Part shown: positions 26,700 to 34,637 of the stretch, piece by piece
Layout: every line of letters starts with the position of its first letter
Numbering within the stretch: position 1 is the stretch's first letter
NCBI GenBank assembly: GCA_028292315.1
Contig: JAQGMO010000129.1
Location: 1-34,637 of the forward strand
DNA: 34,637 nt
Direction of reading: 5' to 3'
Source: Herminiimonas sp.
GTDB lineage: Bacteria; Pseudomonadota; Gammaproteobacteria; Burkholderiales; Burkholderiaceae_D
Program-made: the position numbers and the translations under genes
Notes under the pieces: generated by a model
What the model saw: the letters and a program-made list of their open reading frames with translations, nothing else
The model's database searches: none
Told to the model about the DNA's origin: nothing

Positions 26700-28115
26700 A
26701 TGCCTCAATTTTTTGATGAGATGTACATCGACGGACCCGGGACGGTGCGCGATCATTATCGCGAATTCCATGCCTGGCTGTCGGAACAATCGCCGGATAC
26801 CATCGCGCGCAAGCGTGCCGAAGCCGACCTGATTTTCCGCCGCGTGGGGATCACCTTTGCCGTCTATGGCAATGATGCCGGCACCGAACGGCTGATCCCG
26901 TTCGACATTGTTGCGCGCATTATTCACGCCGCGGAATGGAGTAATCTGCAAACCGGGCTGGTACAGCGGGTCAAGGCGCTCAATATGTTCATCCATGATA
27001 TCTATCATGGCCAGAACATCATCAAGGCAGGCGTCATCCCGGCCGAACAGATATTCAGGAATGCGCAATACCGGCCCGAGATGCAGGGCATTTCCGTGGC
27101 ATCCGACATTTATGCGCATATCGCCGGCGTCGATATCGTGCGCGCCGGCGAAGGCGAGTATTACGTTCTGGAAGACAACCTGCGGGTACCCTCGGGCGTA
27201 TCCTACATGCTGGAAAACCGCAAGATGATGATGCGGCTGTTTCCCGACCTGTTCGCACGGCACAAGATAGCGCCCGTCGCGCACTATCCCGATATGCTGC
27301 TGGATAATCTGCGGTCGGTGGCGCCGGCCGGCGTGATCGATCCGACCGTGGTCGTCATGACGCCGGGAATGTACAATTCGGCCTATTTCGAGCATGCCTT
27401 CCTGGCCCAGCAAATGGGGGTTGAACTGGTCGAAGGCCAGGACCTGTTCGTCAATGACGACGCGGTCTACATGCGCACCACGCGCGGGCCGAAGCGGGTC
27501 GACGTGATTTACAGACGAATCGACGATGACTACCTCGATCCCCTGGCGTTCCGCGCCGACTCGTCGCTTGGCGTGCCCGGGCTGCTGTCGGTGTACCGTT
27601 CCGGCCGCGTCACCCTGGCCAACGCGATCGGCACCGGCGTGGCCGACGACAAATCGATTTATCCGTACGTGCCTGACATGATCCGCTTTTATCTTTCGGA
27701 AGAACCGGTCCTCAACAATGTGCCGACTTACCAGTGCCGCAAAAAAGAAGATCTGGCTTACACGCTCGACCACCTGGGGGAACTGGTGGTGAAGGAAGTG
27801 CATGGCGCCGGCGGCTACGGCATGCTGGTCGGCCCGGCCTCGACCAGGGCCGAGATCGACGACTTCCGCCGGCGCGTGATCGCCAGGCCGGAGAATTATA
27901 TCGCCCAGCCGACGCTGTCCTTGTCGGCATGCCCGACCTACGTCGAATCCGGCATTGCGCCGCGCCATATCGACTTGCGGCCCTTCGTCCTGTCGGGAAA
28001 AACCATTTCCATGGTGCCCGGCGGCCTGACGCGCGTGGCCTTGAAGGAAGGCTCCCTGGTCGTGAATTCATCGCAGGGCGGCGGCACCAAGGATACCTGG
28101 ATACTGGAGAAATAA
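26700..28115 (+). CDS. Circularly permuted ATP-grasp protein (DUF404/DUF407)
   Basis: 471-residue circularly permuted type 2 ATP-grasp protein, a predicted amide- or peptide-bond-forming ligase. It begins MPQFFDEMYIDGPGTVRDHY. Conserved blocks visible include DIYHGQNIIKAGVIPAEQI, GEYYVLEDNLRVPSGVSYMLENRKMMMRLFP, PTVVVMTPGMYNSAYFEHAFLAQQMGVELVEGQDL, the nucleotide-site block VVKEVHGAGGYGMLVGP, and the C-terminal RHIDLRPFVL...GGLTRVALKEGSLVVNSSQGGGTKDTWIL. It is the first gene of the Anbu set, one base from the alpha-E gene. An upstream extension to 26598 is low-complexity and rejected. Ligase substrates are unknown. Confidence 0.93.
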   Translation: MPQFFDEMYIDGPGTVRDHYREFHAWLSEQSPDTIARKRAEADLIFRRVGITFAVYGNDAGTERLIPFDIVARIIHAAEWSNLQTGLVQRVKALNMFIHDIYHGQNIIKAGVIPAEQIFRNAQYRPEMQGISVASDIYAHIAGVDIVRAGEGEYYVLEDNLRVPSGVSYMLENRKMMMRLFPDLFARHKIAPVAHYPDMLLDNLRSVAPAGVIDPTVVVMTPGMYNSAYFEHAFLAQQMGVELVEGQDLFVNDDAVYMRTTRGPKRVDVIYRRIDDDYLDPLAFRADSSLGVPGLLSVYRSGRVTLANAIGTGVADDKSIYPYVPDMIRFYLSEEPVLNNVPTYQCRKKEDLAYTLDHLGELVVKEVHGAGGYGMLVGPASTRAEIDDFRRRVIARPENYIAQPTLSLSACPTYVESGIAPRHIDLRPFVLSGKTISMVPGGLTRVALKEGSLVVNSSQGGGTKDTWILEK

Positions 28116-28116
28116 T

Positions 28117-29115
28117 ATGCTCAGCCGCACCGCCGACCACTTGTTCTGGATGGCCCGCTATACCGAGCGGGCAGAGAATACCGCCAGGATGCTTGATGTA
28201 AACGTCCAGACTTCCTTGTTGCCGCAATCGGCCGAAGCGGTGGGCCAGGGCTGGCGCGCCATGCTCGGCATTTCCGAACTGGAAAGCCGCTTCGATGAAA
28301 AATACGCTGCGCCGACGTCGAAAGATGTGCTCGACTTCATGGTGCGCGATCCCGACAATCCATCGTCGATCGCGACCTGTCTGACCCAGGCGCGGGAAAA
28401 CGCGCGCGCGGTGCGCGGCACCCTGACCACCGAGGTGTGGGAAACCCTGAACATCACCTGGCTCGAAATGACGCCGCTTTTAAACAACGGCATCCTGGAA
28501 CAGGACCCGAGCCGCTTTTTCGAATGGGTCAAGTACCGCTCGCACCAGTCGCGCGGCGTGACCATCGGCACCATGCTGAAAGATGAAGCGTTTTATTTTA
28601 TCCGCCTCGGGACTTTCCTCGAGCGCGCCGACAATACCGCGCGTATACTGGACGTGAAGTTCCATGGCGCCATGCACGACGGGCAAACGCAGCAGCAGGG
28701 ACAAGGACAGGCAATCCGCGACCCAGGCGAACCACTGATCCCGGAGACCCAGCTGGACTATTATTATTGGGCCGCCATCCTGCGCTCGGTCTCGGCTTTT
28801 GAAATCTACCGCAAGGTCTATCGCGACGCGATCACGCCTGAGCGGGTGGCCGAACTGCTGATGCTGCGGGCGGATATGCCGCGTTCGCTGCAGGCCTGTC
28901 TGAACGAAGTAGTCAACAACCTGAAACAGGTTGCCAACGAAGCATCCTCCGATACGGAGCGCTTTGCCGGCAAGCTTCATGCGGGCCTGCAATTCAACTC
29001 GATCGACGACATCCTGAAGGAAGGTTTGCATGATACCCTCGGACGCTTCCTCGAAGATGTTTTTGAACTCGGCAACCGGGTAAGCCGCGACTTCCTGGTG
29101 CCATTAGCCGGCTGA
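28117..29115 (+). CDS. Alpha-E domain protein (DUF403)
   Basis: 332-residue all-helical alpha-E (DUF403) protein. It opens MLSRTADHLFWMARYTERAENTARMLDV, the usual family start. A second half repeats the pattern in YFIRLGTFLERADNTARILDVK, and the C-terminal FNSIDDILKEGLHDTLGRFLEDVFELGNRV follows. Alpha-E proteins nearly always accompany permuted ATP-grasp proteins and transglutaminase-like proteases. They are thought to be partners in the same peptide-modifying pathway, but no activity is established. It starts one base after the ATP-grasp stop and ends 6 bp before the transglutaminase gene, so the three are surely one operon. Confidence 0.94.
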   Translation: MLSRTADHLFWMARYTERAENTARMLDVNVQTSLLPQSAEAVGQGWRAMLGISELESRFDEKYAAPTSKDVLDFMVRDPDNPSSIATCLTQARENARAVRGTLTTEVWETLNITWLEMTPLLNNGILEQDPSRFFEWVKYRSHQSRGVTIGTMLKDEAFYFIRLGTFLERADNTARILDVKFHGAMHDGQTQQQGQGQAIRDPGEPLIPETQLDYYYWAAILRSVSAFEIYRKVYRDAITPERVAELLMLRADMPRSLQACLNEVVNNLKQVANEASSDTERFAGKLHAGLQFNSIDDILKEGLHDTLGRFLEDVFELGNRVSRDFLVPLAG

Positions 29116-29121
29116 ACGATA

Positions 29122-29919
29122 ATGATCCTGACAATCCGGCATGAAACCGTGTACCGCTATACGACGCCGCCAGTTTATACGATCCAGCAGTTGCGACTGT
29201 GGCCGCGGCTGGAAGCCCACCAGAATGTGTTGAACTGGCATATCGGCGCGTCCGGCCATTGCAATGCGTTTACCGATGCATTCGGCAATCTCTGCCATAT
29301 GCTGACGCTCACCGGGCGCCATGATGAAGTTCGTATCACTGCCAATGGCGTGGTCGAAGTGACCCCGCTCGAGCGCGGGCGGCTGCATGAACGCGGCGAT
29401 CTGTCGCCCCTGGTGTTCACCGTACCGACCCGCCTGACCACGCCTGCCGATACCATCGCCGACTTCGCTGCACGGCATTTGAACGGGAACCGGACCGCGG
29501 ATTTCCTCGCGCTGGCAAATGCCATTTGTGGTGCAGTGTCGTATCAAACTGGTGCAACCGAAGTCAGCAGTACGGCCGCGGACGCACTATTATTGGGCAA
29601 CGGCGTGTGCCAGGATCATGCGCATTTATTCCTTGCCTGCTGTCATACCCGGCAGCTTCCCGCCCGGTATGTCTCCGGTTATATCGATCCCGGCGATACA
29701 TCCCATGCGCAGACGCATGCATGGGTCGATGTCTGGGTGGAGGAAGTGGATTTTTCGGGCTGGATCAGCATCGATGTCACGCATTCCCGGCTGCAGGACG
29801 ATGCGTATTGCCGTCTTGCCGTCGGCCGCGACTATGAATCAGCCGCCCCGGTGCGCGGCACGCGGCGCGGTGGCCGCGATGAAACGCTTGCCGTGCGGGT
29901 TAATATGTCGGCTGGCTAA
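29122..29919 (+). CDS. Transglutaminase-like cysteine protease family protein
   Basis: 265-residue protein with an N-terminal beta-rich region (MILTIRHETVYRYTTPPVYTIQQLRLWPR) and a transglutaminase core. The catalytic triad is complete: C163 (GNGVCQDHAH), H199 (QTHAWVD) and D218 (SIDVTH). The family includes amidohydrolases and peptidases more often than cross-linkers, so cleavage of an isopeptide or peptide bond made by the partner ATP-grasp ligase is a reasonable idea. It is the third gene of the locus, 6 bp after alpha-E and 37 bp before the Anbu peptidase. Its substrate is unknown. Confidence 0.93.
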   Translation: MILTIRHETVYRYTTPPVYTIQQLRLWPRLEAHQNVLNWHIGASGHCNAFTDAFGNLCHMLTLTGRHDEVRITANGVVEVTPLERGRLHERGDLSPLVFTVPTRLTTPADTIADFAARHLNGNRTADFLALANAICGAVSYQTGATEVSSTAADALLLGNGVCQDHAHLFLACCHTRQLPARYVSGYIDPGDTSHAQTHAWVDVWVEEVDFSGWISIDVTHSRLQDDAYCRLAVGRDYESAAPVRGTRRGGRDETLAVRVNMSAG

Positions 29920-29956
29920 TCCTGTAAAATCGTTATTTTTCACGCCTGTAAAAAAC

Positions 29957-30835
29957 ATGACTTATTGCGTCGCCATGCGCCTCGATGCGGGGTTGGTATT
30001 CTTGTCGGATTCCCGGACCAATGCCGGGGTCGATCATGTCGGCACGTTTCGCAAAATGAATGTGTTTGAAATCCCGGGCGATCGGGTAATGGTGTTATTG
30101 ACTGCTGGAAATTTGTCGATTTCTCAATCTATTTTGCAAATTATTTCCGAGCACCGAAATTCCGTGGGCCGGAATATATGGACTGCGAAATCGATGTATG
30201 AAGCAGCCCAGATTGTCGGAGAAGCAATCCGCCTGGTGCATGATCGCGACGCCAGGTCGCTCGAGCAGTTCGGCATCGACTTCAATGTCAGGACGATATT
30301 CGGCGGCCAGATCAAGGGCGAACGCTGCCGCCTGTTCCAAATGTACTCGGCCGGCAATTTCATTGAATCGCACAATGAAAATACCTATTTTCAAATCGGT
30401 GAAGCGAAATATGGCAAACCGATCATTGACCGGGTCGTGACACCATCGACCGAGCTTGATGAAGCGGCGAAGTGTGCGCTGATATCGATGGATTCCACGC
30501 TGCGTTCCAATATTTCAGTAGGCCTGCCGCTGGACCTGCTGATTTATGAAGCGGACACGCTCGCGGTGACCCGCTTCGTGACGATCGATGAAAACAACCA
30601 GTATTTTCAAATGATCCGCAATAGTTGGGGACACCAATTGAAACGCGTGTTCGAAGGGATTGCCGATCCGGTATGGAATGCGGCGCCTGAAGCGACCCTG
30701 AATGTGCTGTCGAATGTCGGTTCGCGCAACCAGCCGCTGCGCATCCCGCCACCGCCGGAAACCGCGGCTCCGGCGGAGCGGCATCCGCCGTTACAGACGC
30801 TGGCGCAACAGGCGGATGGAAACAAGCAGCATTGA
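29957..30835 (+). CDS. Anbu proteasome-like peptidase (HslV-related)
   Basis: 292-residue Anbu (ancestral beta subunit), an N-terminal-nucleophile hydrolase related to HslV and proteasome beta subunits. It begins MTYCVAMRLDAGLVFLSDSRTNAG. Removal of Met1 would expose the nucleophile Thr1, with D17 (FLSDSR) and K32 (FRKMNVF) as proteasome-like partners in that numbering. The C-terminal stretch after about 245 is Pro/Gln-rich and probably disordered. An in-frame upstream ATG (29519) lies inside the transglutaminase gene and is rejected. The spacing to the transglutaminase gene is 37 bp and includes CCTGTAAAA twice (29921-29929, 29945-29953), the first copy possibly an internal -10. The natural substrate is unknown. 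Confidence 0.93.
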   Translation: MTYCVAMRLDAGLVFLSDSRTNAGVDHVGTFRKMNVFEIPGDRVMVLLTAGNLSISQSILQIISEHRNSVGRNIWTAKSMYEAAQIVGEAIRLVHDRDARSLEQFGIDFNVRTIFGGQIKGERCRLFQMYSAGNFIESHNENTYFQIGEAKYGKPIIDRVVTPSTELDEAAKCALISMDSTLRSNISVGLPLDLLIYEADTLAVTRFVTIDENNQYFQMIRNSWGHQLKRVFEGIADPVWNAAPEATLNVLSNVGSRNQPLRIPPPPETAAPAERHPPLQTLAQQADGNKQH

Positions 30836-30848
30836 GGGCTGGTAGTTC

Positions 30849-30879
30849 GTCATGCTTAATTAAAAAATTAAAGCATGAC
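30849..30879 (+). terminator. Hairpin downstream of the Anbu gene
   Basis: Arms GTCATGCTTAATT (30849-30861) and AATTAAAGCATGAC (30866-30879) pair with one bulged base and a 4-A loop, 13 bp after the Anbu stop. It is AT-rich at its tip and lacks a T-tract, so it may act as a terminator or an RNA-stabilising end. Confidence 0.45.
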
Positions 30880-30940
30880 AACCATTAATAGACCGTCATG
30901 CGCCAATTTACGCGCAAATCGAAGCCTGACGGCGTACTGA

Positions 30941-30981
30941 AAGGAACAAAAAACAACAGTTCTGTGGTTTTTTCGTTCCTT
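30941..30981. terminator. Second hairpin, between Anbu and purM
   Basis: Arms AAGGAACAAAAAAC (30941-30954) and GTTTTTTCGTTCCTT (30967-30981) pair except for one bulge. It lies just beyond the purM stop (31014, minus strand) and after the Anbu gene (plus strand), so a bidirectional terminator for these convergent genes is plausible; the internal T/A runs would supply a U-rich segment on either transcript. Confidence 0.5.
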
Positions 30982-31013
30982 GCCCCGACCGTTTTCTGTT
31001 CGCCGGCCGGCCC

Positions 31014-32066
31014 TTACACCACGATCGTCTGCGGCTCATCTCCCTGCCGTTCGCGGATTTCACCGATCCTGCTGACTGTTTCACCGGCCGCTTTCAACTG
31101 GGCCTCGGCCGCATCCGCATTCTCTTTCGAAACGATGACCGCCATGCCGATGCCGCAATTGAATACGCGATGCATCTCCGCGTCGGCCACCCCGCCGTGC
31201 TGCTGCAGCCACTGAAACAGGGGCGGCATGGTCCAGCCATCGCGACGCAGGACCGCCGTCAGTTCCTTGCGCAATACACGCGGCACATTTTCCACCAGGC
31301 CGCCGCCAGTAATATGCACCATGCCGCGCACTTCCAGCGACGCCATCAGCGCCAGCAAGGGCTTGACGTAAATACGGGTCGGCTCCATCAGTACATCGGC
31401 CAGCTTGCGGCCGTGGAAATCCGCTTCGAGGTCCGGCTTGGCCACAGAGATGATCTTGCGCACCAGTGAATAGCCGTTGGAATGCGCGCCCGAAGAGGCT
31501 AGCCCCAGCACCACGTCGCCCGGCATGATTTTGCTGCCGTCGATGATGCTCGACTTTTCCACCGCGCCGACCGCGAACCCGGCCAGGTCATATTCCCCGT
31601 CGGGATACATGCTCGGCATCTCGGCCGTTTCGCCGCCGATCAATGCGCAGCCGGCCAGTTCACAACCATGGGCAATGCCCTTGATCACGTCGGTCGCGGT
31701 CGGCACGTCGAGTTTGCCGCAGGCGAAATAGTCCAGGAAAAACAGCGGTTCCGCGCCTTGCACCAGGATGTCGTTGACGCTCATGGCGACCAAATCGATC
31801 CCCACCGTGTCATGGCGATTCAATTCGAATGCCAGCTTGAGCTTGGTGCCGACGCCATCGGTGCCGGACACCAGTACCGGCTCCCGGTATTTTTTGCTTA
31901 TTTCAAATAGCGCGCCGAAACCGCCGATGCCGCCAAGTACACCTTCGCGCATGGTACGTTTGGCAAATGGCTTGATCGCATCGACCAGGGCGTCACCGGC
32001 ATCGATATCGACGCCGGCGTCGCGGTAAGAAAGGGAAACTCCGGAACTGTTCGTAGTGGAACTCAT
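31014..32066 (-). CDS. purM: Phosphoribosylformylglycinamidine cyclo-ligase (AIR synthetase)
   Basis: 350-residue PurM, which closes the imidazole ring of AIR in purine synthesis with ATP. Typical blocks are [20 protein letters not shown], the [15 protein letters not shown] loop, [55 protein letters not shown] and [15 protein letters not shown]. The length is normal. The gene is divergent from the hda cluster, the arrangement seen in many Burkholderiales, where a perM-type transporter gene usually lies between them. It converges with the Anbu operon. Confidence 0.98.
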   Translation of the reverse strand: MSSTTNSSGVSLSYRDAGVDIDAGDALVDAIKPFAKRTMREGVLGGIGGFGALFEISKKYREPVLVSGTDGVGTKLKLAFELNRHDTVGIDLVAMSVNDILVQGAEPLFFLDYFACGKLDVPTATDVIKGIAHGCELAGCALIGGETAEMPSMYPDGEYDLAGFAVGAVEKSSIIDGSKIMPGDVVLGLASSGAHSNGYSLVRKIISVAKPDLEADFHGRKLADVLMEPTRIYVKPLLALMASLEVRGMVHITGGGLVENVPRVLRKELTAVLRRDGWTMPPLFQWLQQHGGVADAEMHRVFNCGIGMAVIVSKENADAAEAQLKAAGETVSRIGEIRERQGDEPQTIVV

Positions 32067-32117
32067 GATGTGAATGGCGGCAGAGGCGGTAAAATAGGCG
32101 GTTATGATCGCGGATGC

Positions 32118-32138
32118 GGCTGAATTATCAATTCAGCC
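32118..32138. promoter_or_regulatory. Perfect hairpin/palindrome between purM and hda
   Basis: Nine-base arms GGCTGAATT and AATTCAGCC with a 3-base loop. It sits 51 bp upstream of purM and in the probable 5' leader of the hda transcript. A TAAAAT at 32090-32095 on the plus strand is a possible -10 for hda, without a clear -35. It could be an operator or an RNA hairpin. Confidence 0.35.
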
Positions 32139-32180
32139 AAACCGGTATTTTATCAAATTGAACTACCAGCCCCTTAATCC

Positions 32181-32357
32181 ATGCCATTTTCTTTCGCCGC
32201 CGAGCAAAAAAAGACTGAGCCGCGGCCGGCCGCCGGCCTGGCAGCCTGTGTCCGGACGGTGCTGCCGGGACTGCTGCCGGCGGCGGCGCTCCATGCGGCC
32301 AAGGCCGGGGATTTGCGCGTTTATCATCTTAAAAGTAGCTCCTGTACCCAGTCATGA
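32181..32357 (+). pseudogene. 58-codon frame overlapping hda, possible remnant of a perM-type transporter gene
   Basis: An ATG at 32181 opens a 58-residue frame whose TGA overlaps the hda ATG (ATGA), so it may be translated and coupled to hda. It begins MPFSFAAEQKKTEPRPAAGLAACV. A MPFxFxxEQKxT start is what I would expect of the AI-2E/PerM transporter gene that normally sits between purM and hda in related genomes, but the membrane helices are missing. The rest (LPGLLPAAALHAAKAGD) looks like a distorted first helix. I infer an internal deletion leaving the two ends. A real small protein is the alternative. Confidence 0.35.
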
Positions 32358-33031
32358 GACAACTGCTGCTGGATTTGATCGCTGAAGTGCCGCAGACCCT
32401 GGAGTCGTTCGTGGTCGGCAAAAACAATGAGCTGATACAACAGTTACGTGCTTTTGTCCGGGCAGATCGTCCGCACGACCGCTTCGTTTATGTCTGGGGC
32501 GAACCGGGCGCCGGGAAAACTCACTTGCTGCGGGGACTGGCAAGCGCGCCGCAGGCGCGTTATATTGACGCCGAGGCAAGCAGCACGGCATTCCGGTTCG
32601 CGCCCGAGATCAGCCTGTACTTGCTGGACGATTGTGAAAAGCTGTCCGCCGGGTCGCAGATCGCCGCATTCAACCTGTTCAACGAAGTGCGCGAACACGG
32701 CGCGCTGATGGTGACGGCCGGCGCAATGGCGCCGGCGGTGCTGCCGGTACGCGAAGATTTGCGGACCCGCATGGGATGGGGATTGATTTACCAGGTGCAT
32801 GAACTGAGCGACCAGGAGAAAATTGCGGCCCTGAGCCATGCGGCGCAAGCCCGCAGCATGGCCCTGTCGTCCGGCGTATTACCCTATTTGATTACCCATT
32901 TTCGACGGGATATGCGGTCCTTGTCCGCCATGCTTGACGCGCTTGACCGGTATTCGCTGGAAACCCAGCGGCCGATCACCTTGCCGCTGTTGCGCAGCCT
33001 GTTGCAATTGGAAGATGAACCAAAAACATGA
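32354..33031 (+). CDS. hda: DnaA regulatory inactivator Hda
   Basis: 225-residue AAA+ protein related to DnaA domain III, which with the beta clamp promotes DnaA-ATP hydrolysis after initiation. Walker A is GEPGAGKTHLL and Walker B LYLLDDCEKL. The sensor/arginine-finger region follows, with the lid ending in FRRDMRSLSAMLDALDRYSLETQRPITLPLLRSLL. The N-terminal MRQLLLDLIAEVPQTLESFVVG is a typical Hda start, though the usual clamp-binding motif is weak (QLLLDL). The stop overlaps the next gene (ATGA), so the HAD phosphatase is coupled. It belongs to the conserved hda-HAD-pcnB cluster. Confidence 0.94.
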   Translation: MRQLLLDLIAEVPQTLESFVVGKNNELIQQLRAFVRADRPHDRFVYVWGEPGAGKTHLLRGLASAPQARYIDAEASSTAFRFAPEISLYLLDDCEKLSAGSQIAAFNLFNEVREHGALMVTAGAMAPAVLPVREDLRTRMGWGLIYQVHELSDQEKIAALSHAAQARSMALSSGVLPYLITHFRRDMRSLSAMLDALDRYSLETQRPITLPLLRSLLQLEDEPKT

Positions 33032-33702
33032 ATAACCTGACTTTGTTCGACCTCGATCACACCTTGCTGCCGCTCGACTCCGATTACGAGTGGGGCCAGT
33101 TCATGACGCGGATCGGCGCGGTCGATCCGGTCGAATTCGCCACCCGCAATACCGAATTTTTCGCGCAATACCAGGCGGGCACGCTCGACCCGCAGGAATA
33201 CCTGAAATTCCTGTTCGGCACGCTTGCCCGCTTTCCCCGGACCCAACTGGACCAGTGGCACCTGCAGTTCATGGAAGAAGTGATTCACCCCGCCATCAGG
33301 CCGTGCGCACGCGACCTGGTGAAGCGGCACCAGGATGCCGGCGACCTGATTGCCATCGTCACCGCCACCAACCGTTTCGTCACTGCGCCCATCGCAAGGG
33401 AACTCGGCGTCGAACACCTGATCGCGGCCGAACCAGAACTATTGGACAGCGGCGACCTGACCGGCGGCGTGCTCGGCATTCCGCCGTATGGCGAAGGCAA
33501 GATTGCCAACACGCTGGCCTGGCTTGGCGCGATGGGAAAGACGCTGCAAAGCTTTGAACGCAGCACGTTTTACAGTGACTCCCAAAACGACATACCGCTA
33601 TTGACGATCGTTACCCATCCGGTCGCCACCAACCCTAACGCCAAGCTCACCGCGCATGCGAAAGCGCACGGCTGGCCCATCCTGAAATTATTCAATGATT
33701 AA
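33028..33702 (+). CDS. HAD-IB family phosphatase
   Basis: 224-residue haloacid-dehalogenase phosphatase of subfamily IB (SerB/CicA-like). Motif I FDLDHTLLPLDSDYEW supplies the nucleophile D8 and acid D10, motif II is IVTATN, and motif IV YSDSQNDIPLL. The helical cap between motifs I and II includes the PVEFATRNTEFFAQYQAGTLDPQEYL segment. It overlaps hda by 4 bases and pcnB by 8 bases. Its physiological phosphate ester is unknown; members in this position are simply annotated as HAD-IB hydrolases. Confidence 0.92.
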   Translation: MNNLTLFDLDHTLLPLDSDYEWGQFMTRIGAVDPVEFATRNTEFFAQYQAGTLDPQEYLKFLFGTLARFPRTQLDQWHLQFMEEVIHPAIRPCARDLVKRHQDAGDLIAIVTATNRFVTAPIARELGVEHLIAAEPELLDSGDLTGGVLGIPPYGEGKIANTLAWLGAMGKTLQSFERSTFYSDSQNDIPLLTIVTHPVATNPNAKLTAHAKAHGWPILKLFND

Positions 33703-34637
33703 AAAGTTTATCCGGCGCATCCTCGGCAAAAAAGACAAAGCGGATCCGACCAAGCCGGTGATCCTGGAACCGAAAGAACATGGCATCGATCCGCAACTGG
33801 TTTCGGCCAATGCGATACGGGTGACGCAGACCCTGCAGGAAGCCGGCTTCAGCGCATTCCTGGTTGGCGGCGCGGTGCGCGACCTGCTGTTGGGGATCAA
33901 GCCGAAGGATTTCGACATCGCCACCAACGCCACGCCGGAGCAGGTCAAGCGCCTGTTCCGACGCGCATTCATCATCGGCCGGCGGTTCCAGATCGTGCAC
34001 GTGATGTTCGGGCAAGATTTGCTTGAAGTGACGACCTTCCGCGGCGCTTCTTCCGAGGATGCGCTGAAGGATGAGCATGGCCGCGTGCTGCGCGACAATA
34101 CCTTCGGCCTGCAGCACGAGGACGCGATCCGGCGCGACTTCACCATCAACGCGATGTACTATGATCCGGCAACCCAGCAAGTGCTCGATTACCACGGCGG
34201 CATGGCGGACATCCGCAACAAGAAACTGCGCGTGATCGGCGTGCCGGAAGCGCGGTACCGGGAAGACCCGGTGCGCCTGCTGCGCGTGGTACGGTTCGCG
34301 GCCAAGCTGAAGTTCACCATCGATGCCGACACCCAGGCGCCGATTGCCGTCATGGCGCCGTTAATCAATAATGTCCCGGCCGCGCGCGTATTCGACGAAA
34401 TGCTCAAGCTGCTGATGAGCGGCCATGCGTTGGCATGCCTGCACCAGTTGCGCAAGGAAGGCCTGCATCACGGCTTGCTGCCTTTGCTGGACGTCGTGCT
34501 GGAGCAGCCTCTCGGCGAAAAATTTGTGCGGCTCGCGCTGGAAAACACGGACAAGCGGGTGTTGCAAGGCAAGCCGGTATCGCCCGGGTTCCTGTTCGCG
34601 TCGCTGCTTTGGCACCAGGTCGTTGAGAAATGGAATG
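33695..34637 (+). CDS. pcnB: Poly(A) polymerase I (partial, runs off the window)
   Basis: 314 codons are present with no stop; the 3' end lies beyond the window. It starts MIKKFIRRILGKKDKADPTKP, a basic head usual in PcnB, and overlaps the HAD gene by 8 bases. The nucleotidyltransferase core is clear: FLVGGAVRDLLLGIKPKDFDIATNATPEQVKRLF, with catalytic D72 and D74, then RRFQIVHVMFGQDLLEVTTFRG, LRDNTFG and RRDFTINAMYYDP. The RNA-binding half begins with REDPVRLLRVVRFAAKL. PcnB adds 3' poly(A) tails that promote RNA decay. The class of tRNA CCA-adding enzymes is close, but the LLRVVRFAAKL block and basic head favour PcnB. Confidence 0.93.
   Translation, partial: MIKKFIRRILGKKDKADPTKPVILEPKEHGIDPQLVSANAIRVTQTLQEAGFSAFLVGGAVRDLLLGIKPKDFDIATNATPEQVKRLFRRAFIIGRRFQIVHVMFGQDLLEVTTFRGASSEDALKDEHGRVLRDNTFGLQHEDAIRRDFTINAMYYDPATQQVLDYHGGMADIRNKKLRVIGVPEARYREDPVRLLRVVRFAAKLKFTIDADTQAPIAVMAPLINNVPAARVFDEMLKLLMSGHALACLHQLRKEGLHHGLLPLLDVVLEQPLGEKFVRLALENTDKRVLQGKPVSPGFLFASLLWHQVVEKWN

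Noticed and set aside
26688-27968. 426-codon minus-strand frame
   Set aside because: Antisense to the ATP-grasp gene, whose conserved blocks leave no doubt; the product has no recognisable domain.
29519-29956. 146-residue N-terminal extension of the Anbu peptidase
   Set aside because: It overlaps the transglutaminase gene and would bury the threonine that must be N-terminal in Anbu.

Overview
The window reads as a chromosomal segment of a betaproteobacterium in Burkholderiales, most likely Oxalobacteraceae. This is inferred from protein flavour and synteny (recA-recX; purM, hda, HAD phosphatase, pcnB), two Bug-type tripartite tricarboxylate receptors and a FimV-like protein. No rRNA, tRNA, CRISPR array, transposase or phage gene was seen.

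Left part (1-6.3 kb, accessory). A broken short-chain dehydrogenase remnant lies at the edge, next to a YihY/BrkB membrane protein. A GntR/FCD regulator (1257-1949) faces a minus-strand catabolic operon: alpha/beta C-C hydrolase, LigA-like small subunit, LigB-like extradiol dioxygenase, Bug solute receptor. Related AATAATCGATTATT-type sites lie upstream of the regulator and of the operon, suggesting a self-contained regulon for ring meta-cleavage of an unknown aromatic. A gene-poor, partly AT-rich stretch follows. It holds a 21-codon frame with a strong Shine-Dalgarno sequence, a 19-residue hydrophobic peptide gene, two copies of a hairpin repeat and a 36-residue lysine-rich protein gene.

Middle (6.3-21.8 kb, mostly housekeeping). 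In order: FimV-like protein, CDF metal transporter, a small protein with two FPASDPIS motifs, a CHASE-PAS-GGDEF-EAL protein, serC-serA, a ferritin-like PF10118 protein, a small lipoprotein, a DUF4404 protein preceded by a perfect FNR/Anr box, a second Bug receptor, O-acetylhomoserine sulfhydrylase, recX, and recA with a clear SOS box.

Right (22-34.6 kb). A TctD/TctE-like two-component pair is packed against a DUF4212 subunit and a sodium:solute symporter carrying an EF-hand-like loop. Then comes the Anbu locus: circularly permuted ATP-grasp, alpha-E protein, transglutaminase-like protease and the HslV/proteasome-like Anbu peptidase. This is the most interesting functional module, because the chemistry and substrate of such loci are poorly defined. 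The window ends with purM (minus) divergent from hda, a HAD-IB phosphatase and a truncated pcnB. A short open frame before hda may be what remains of a deleted perM-type transporter gene.
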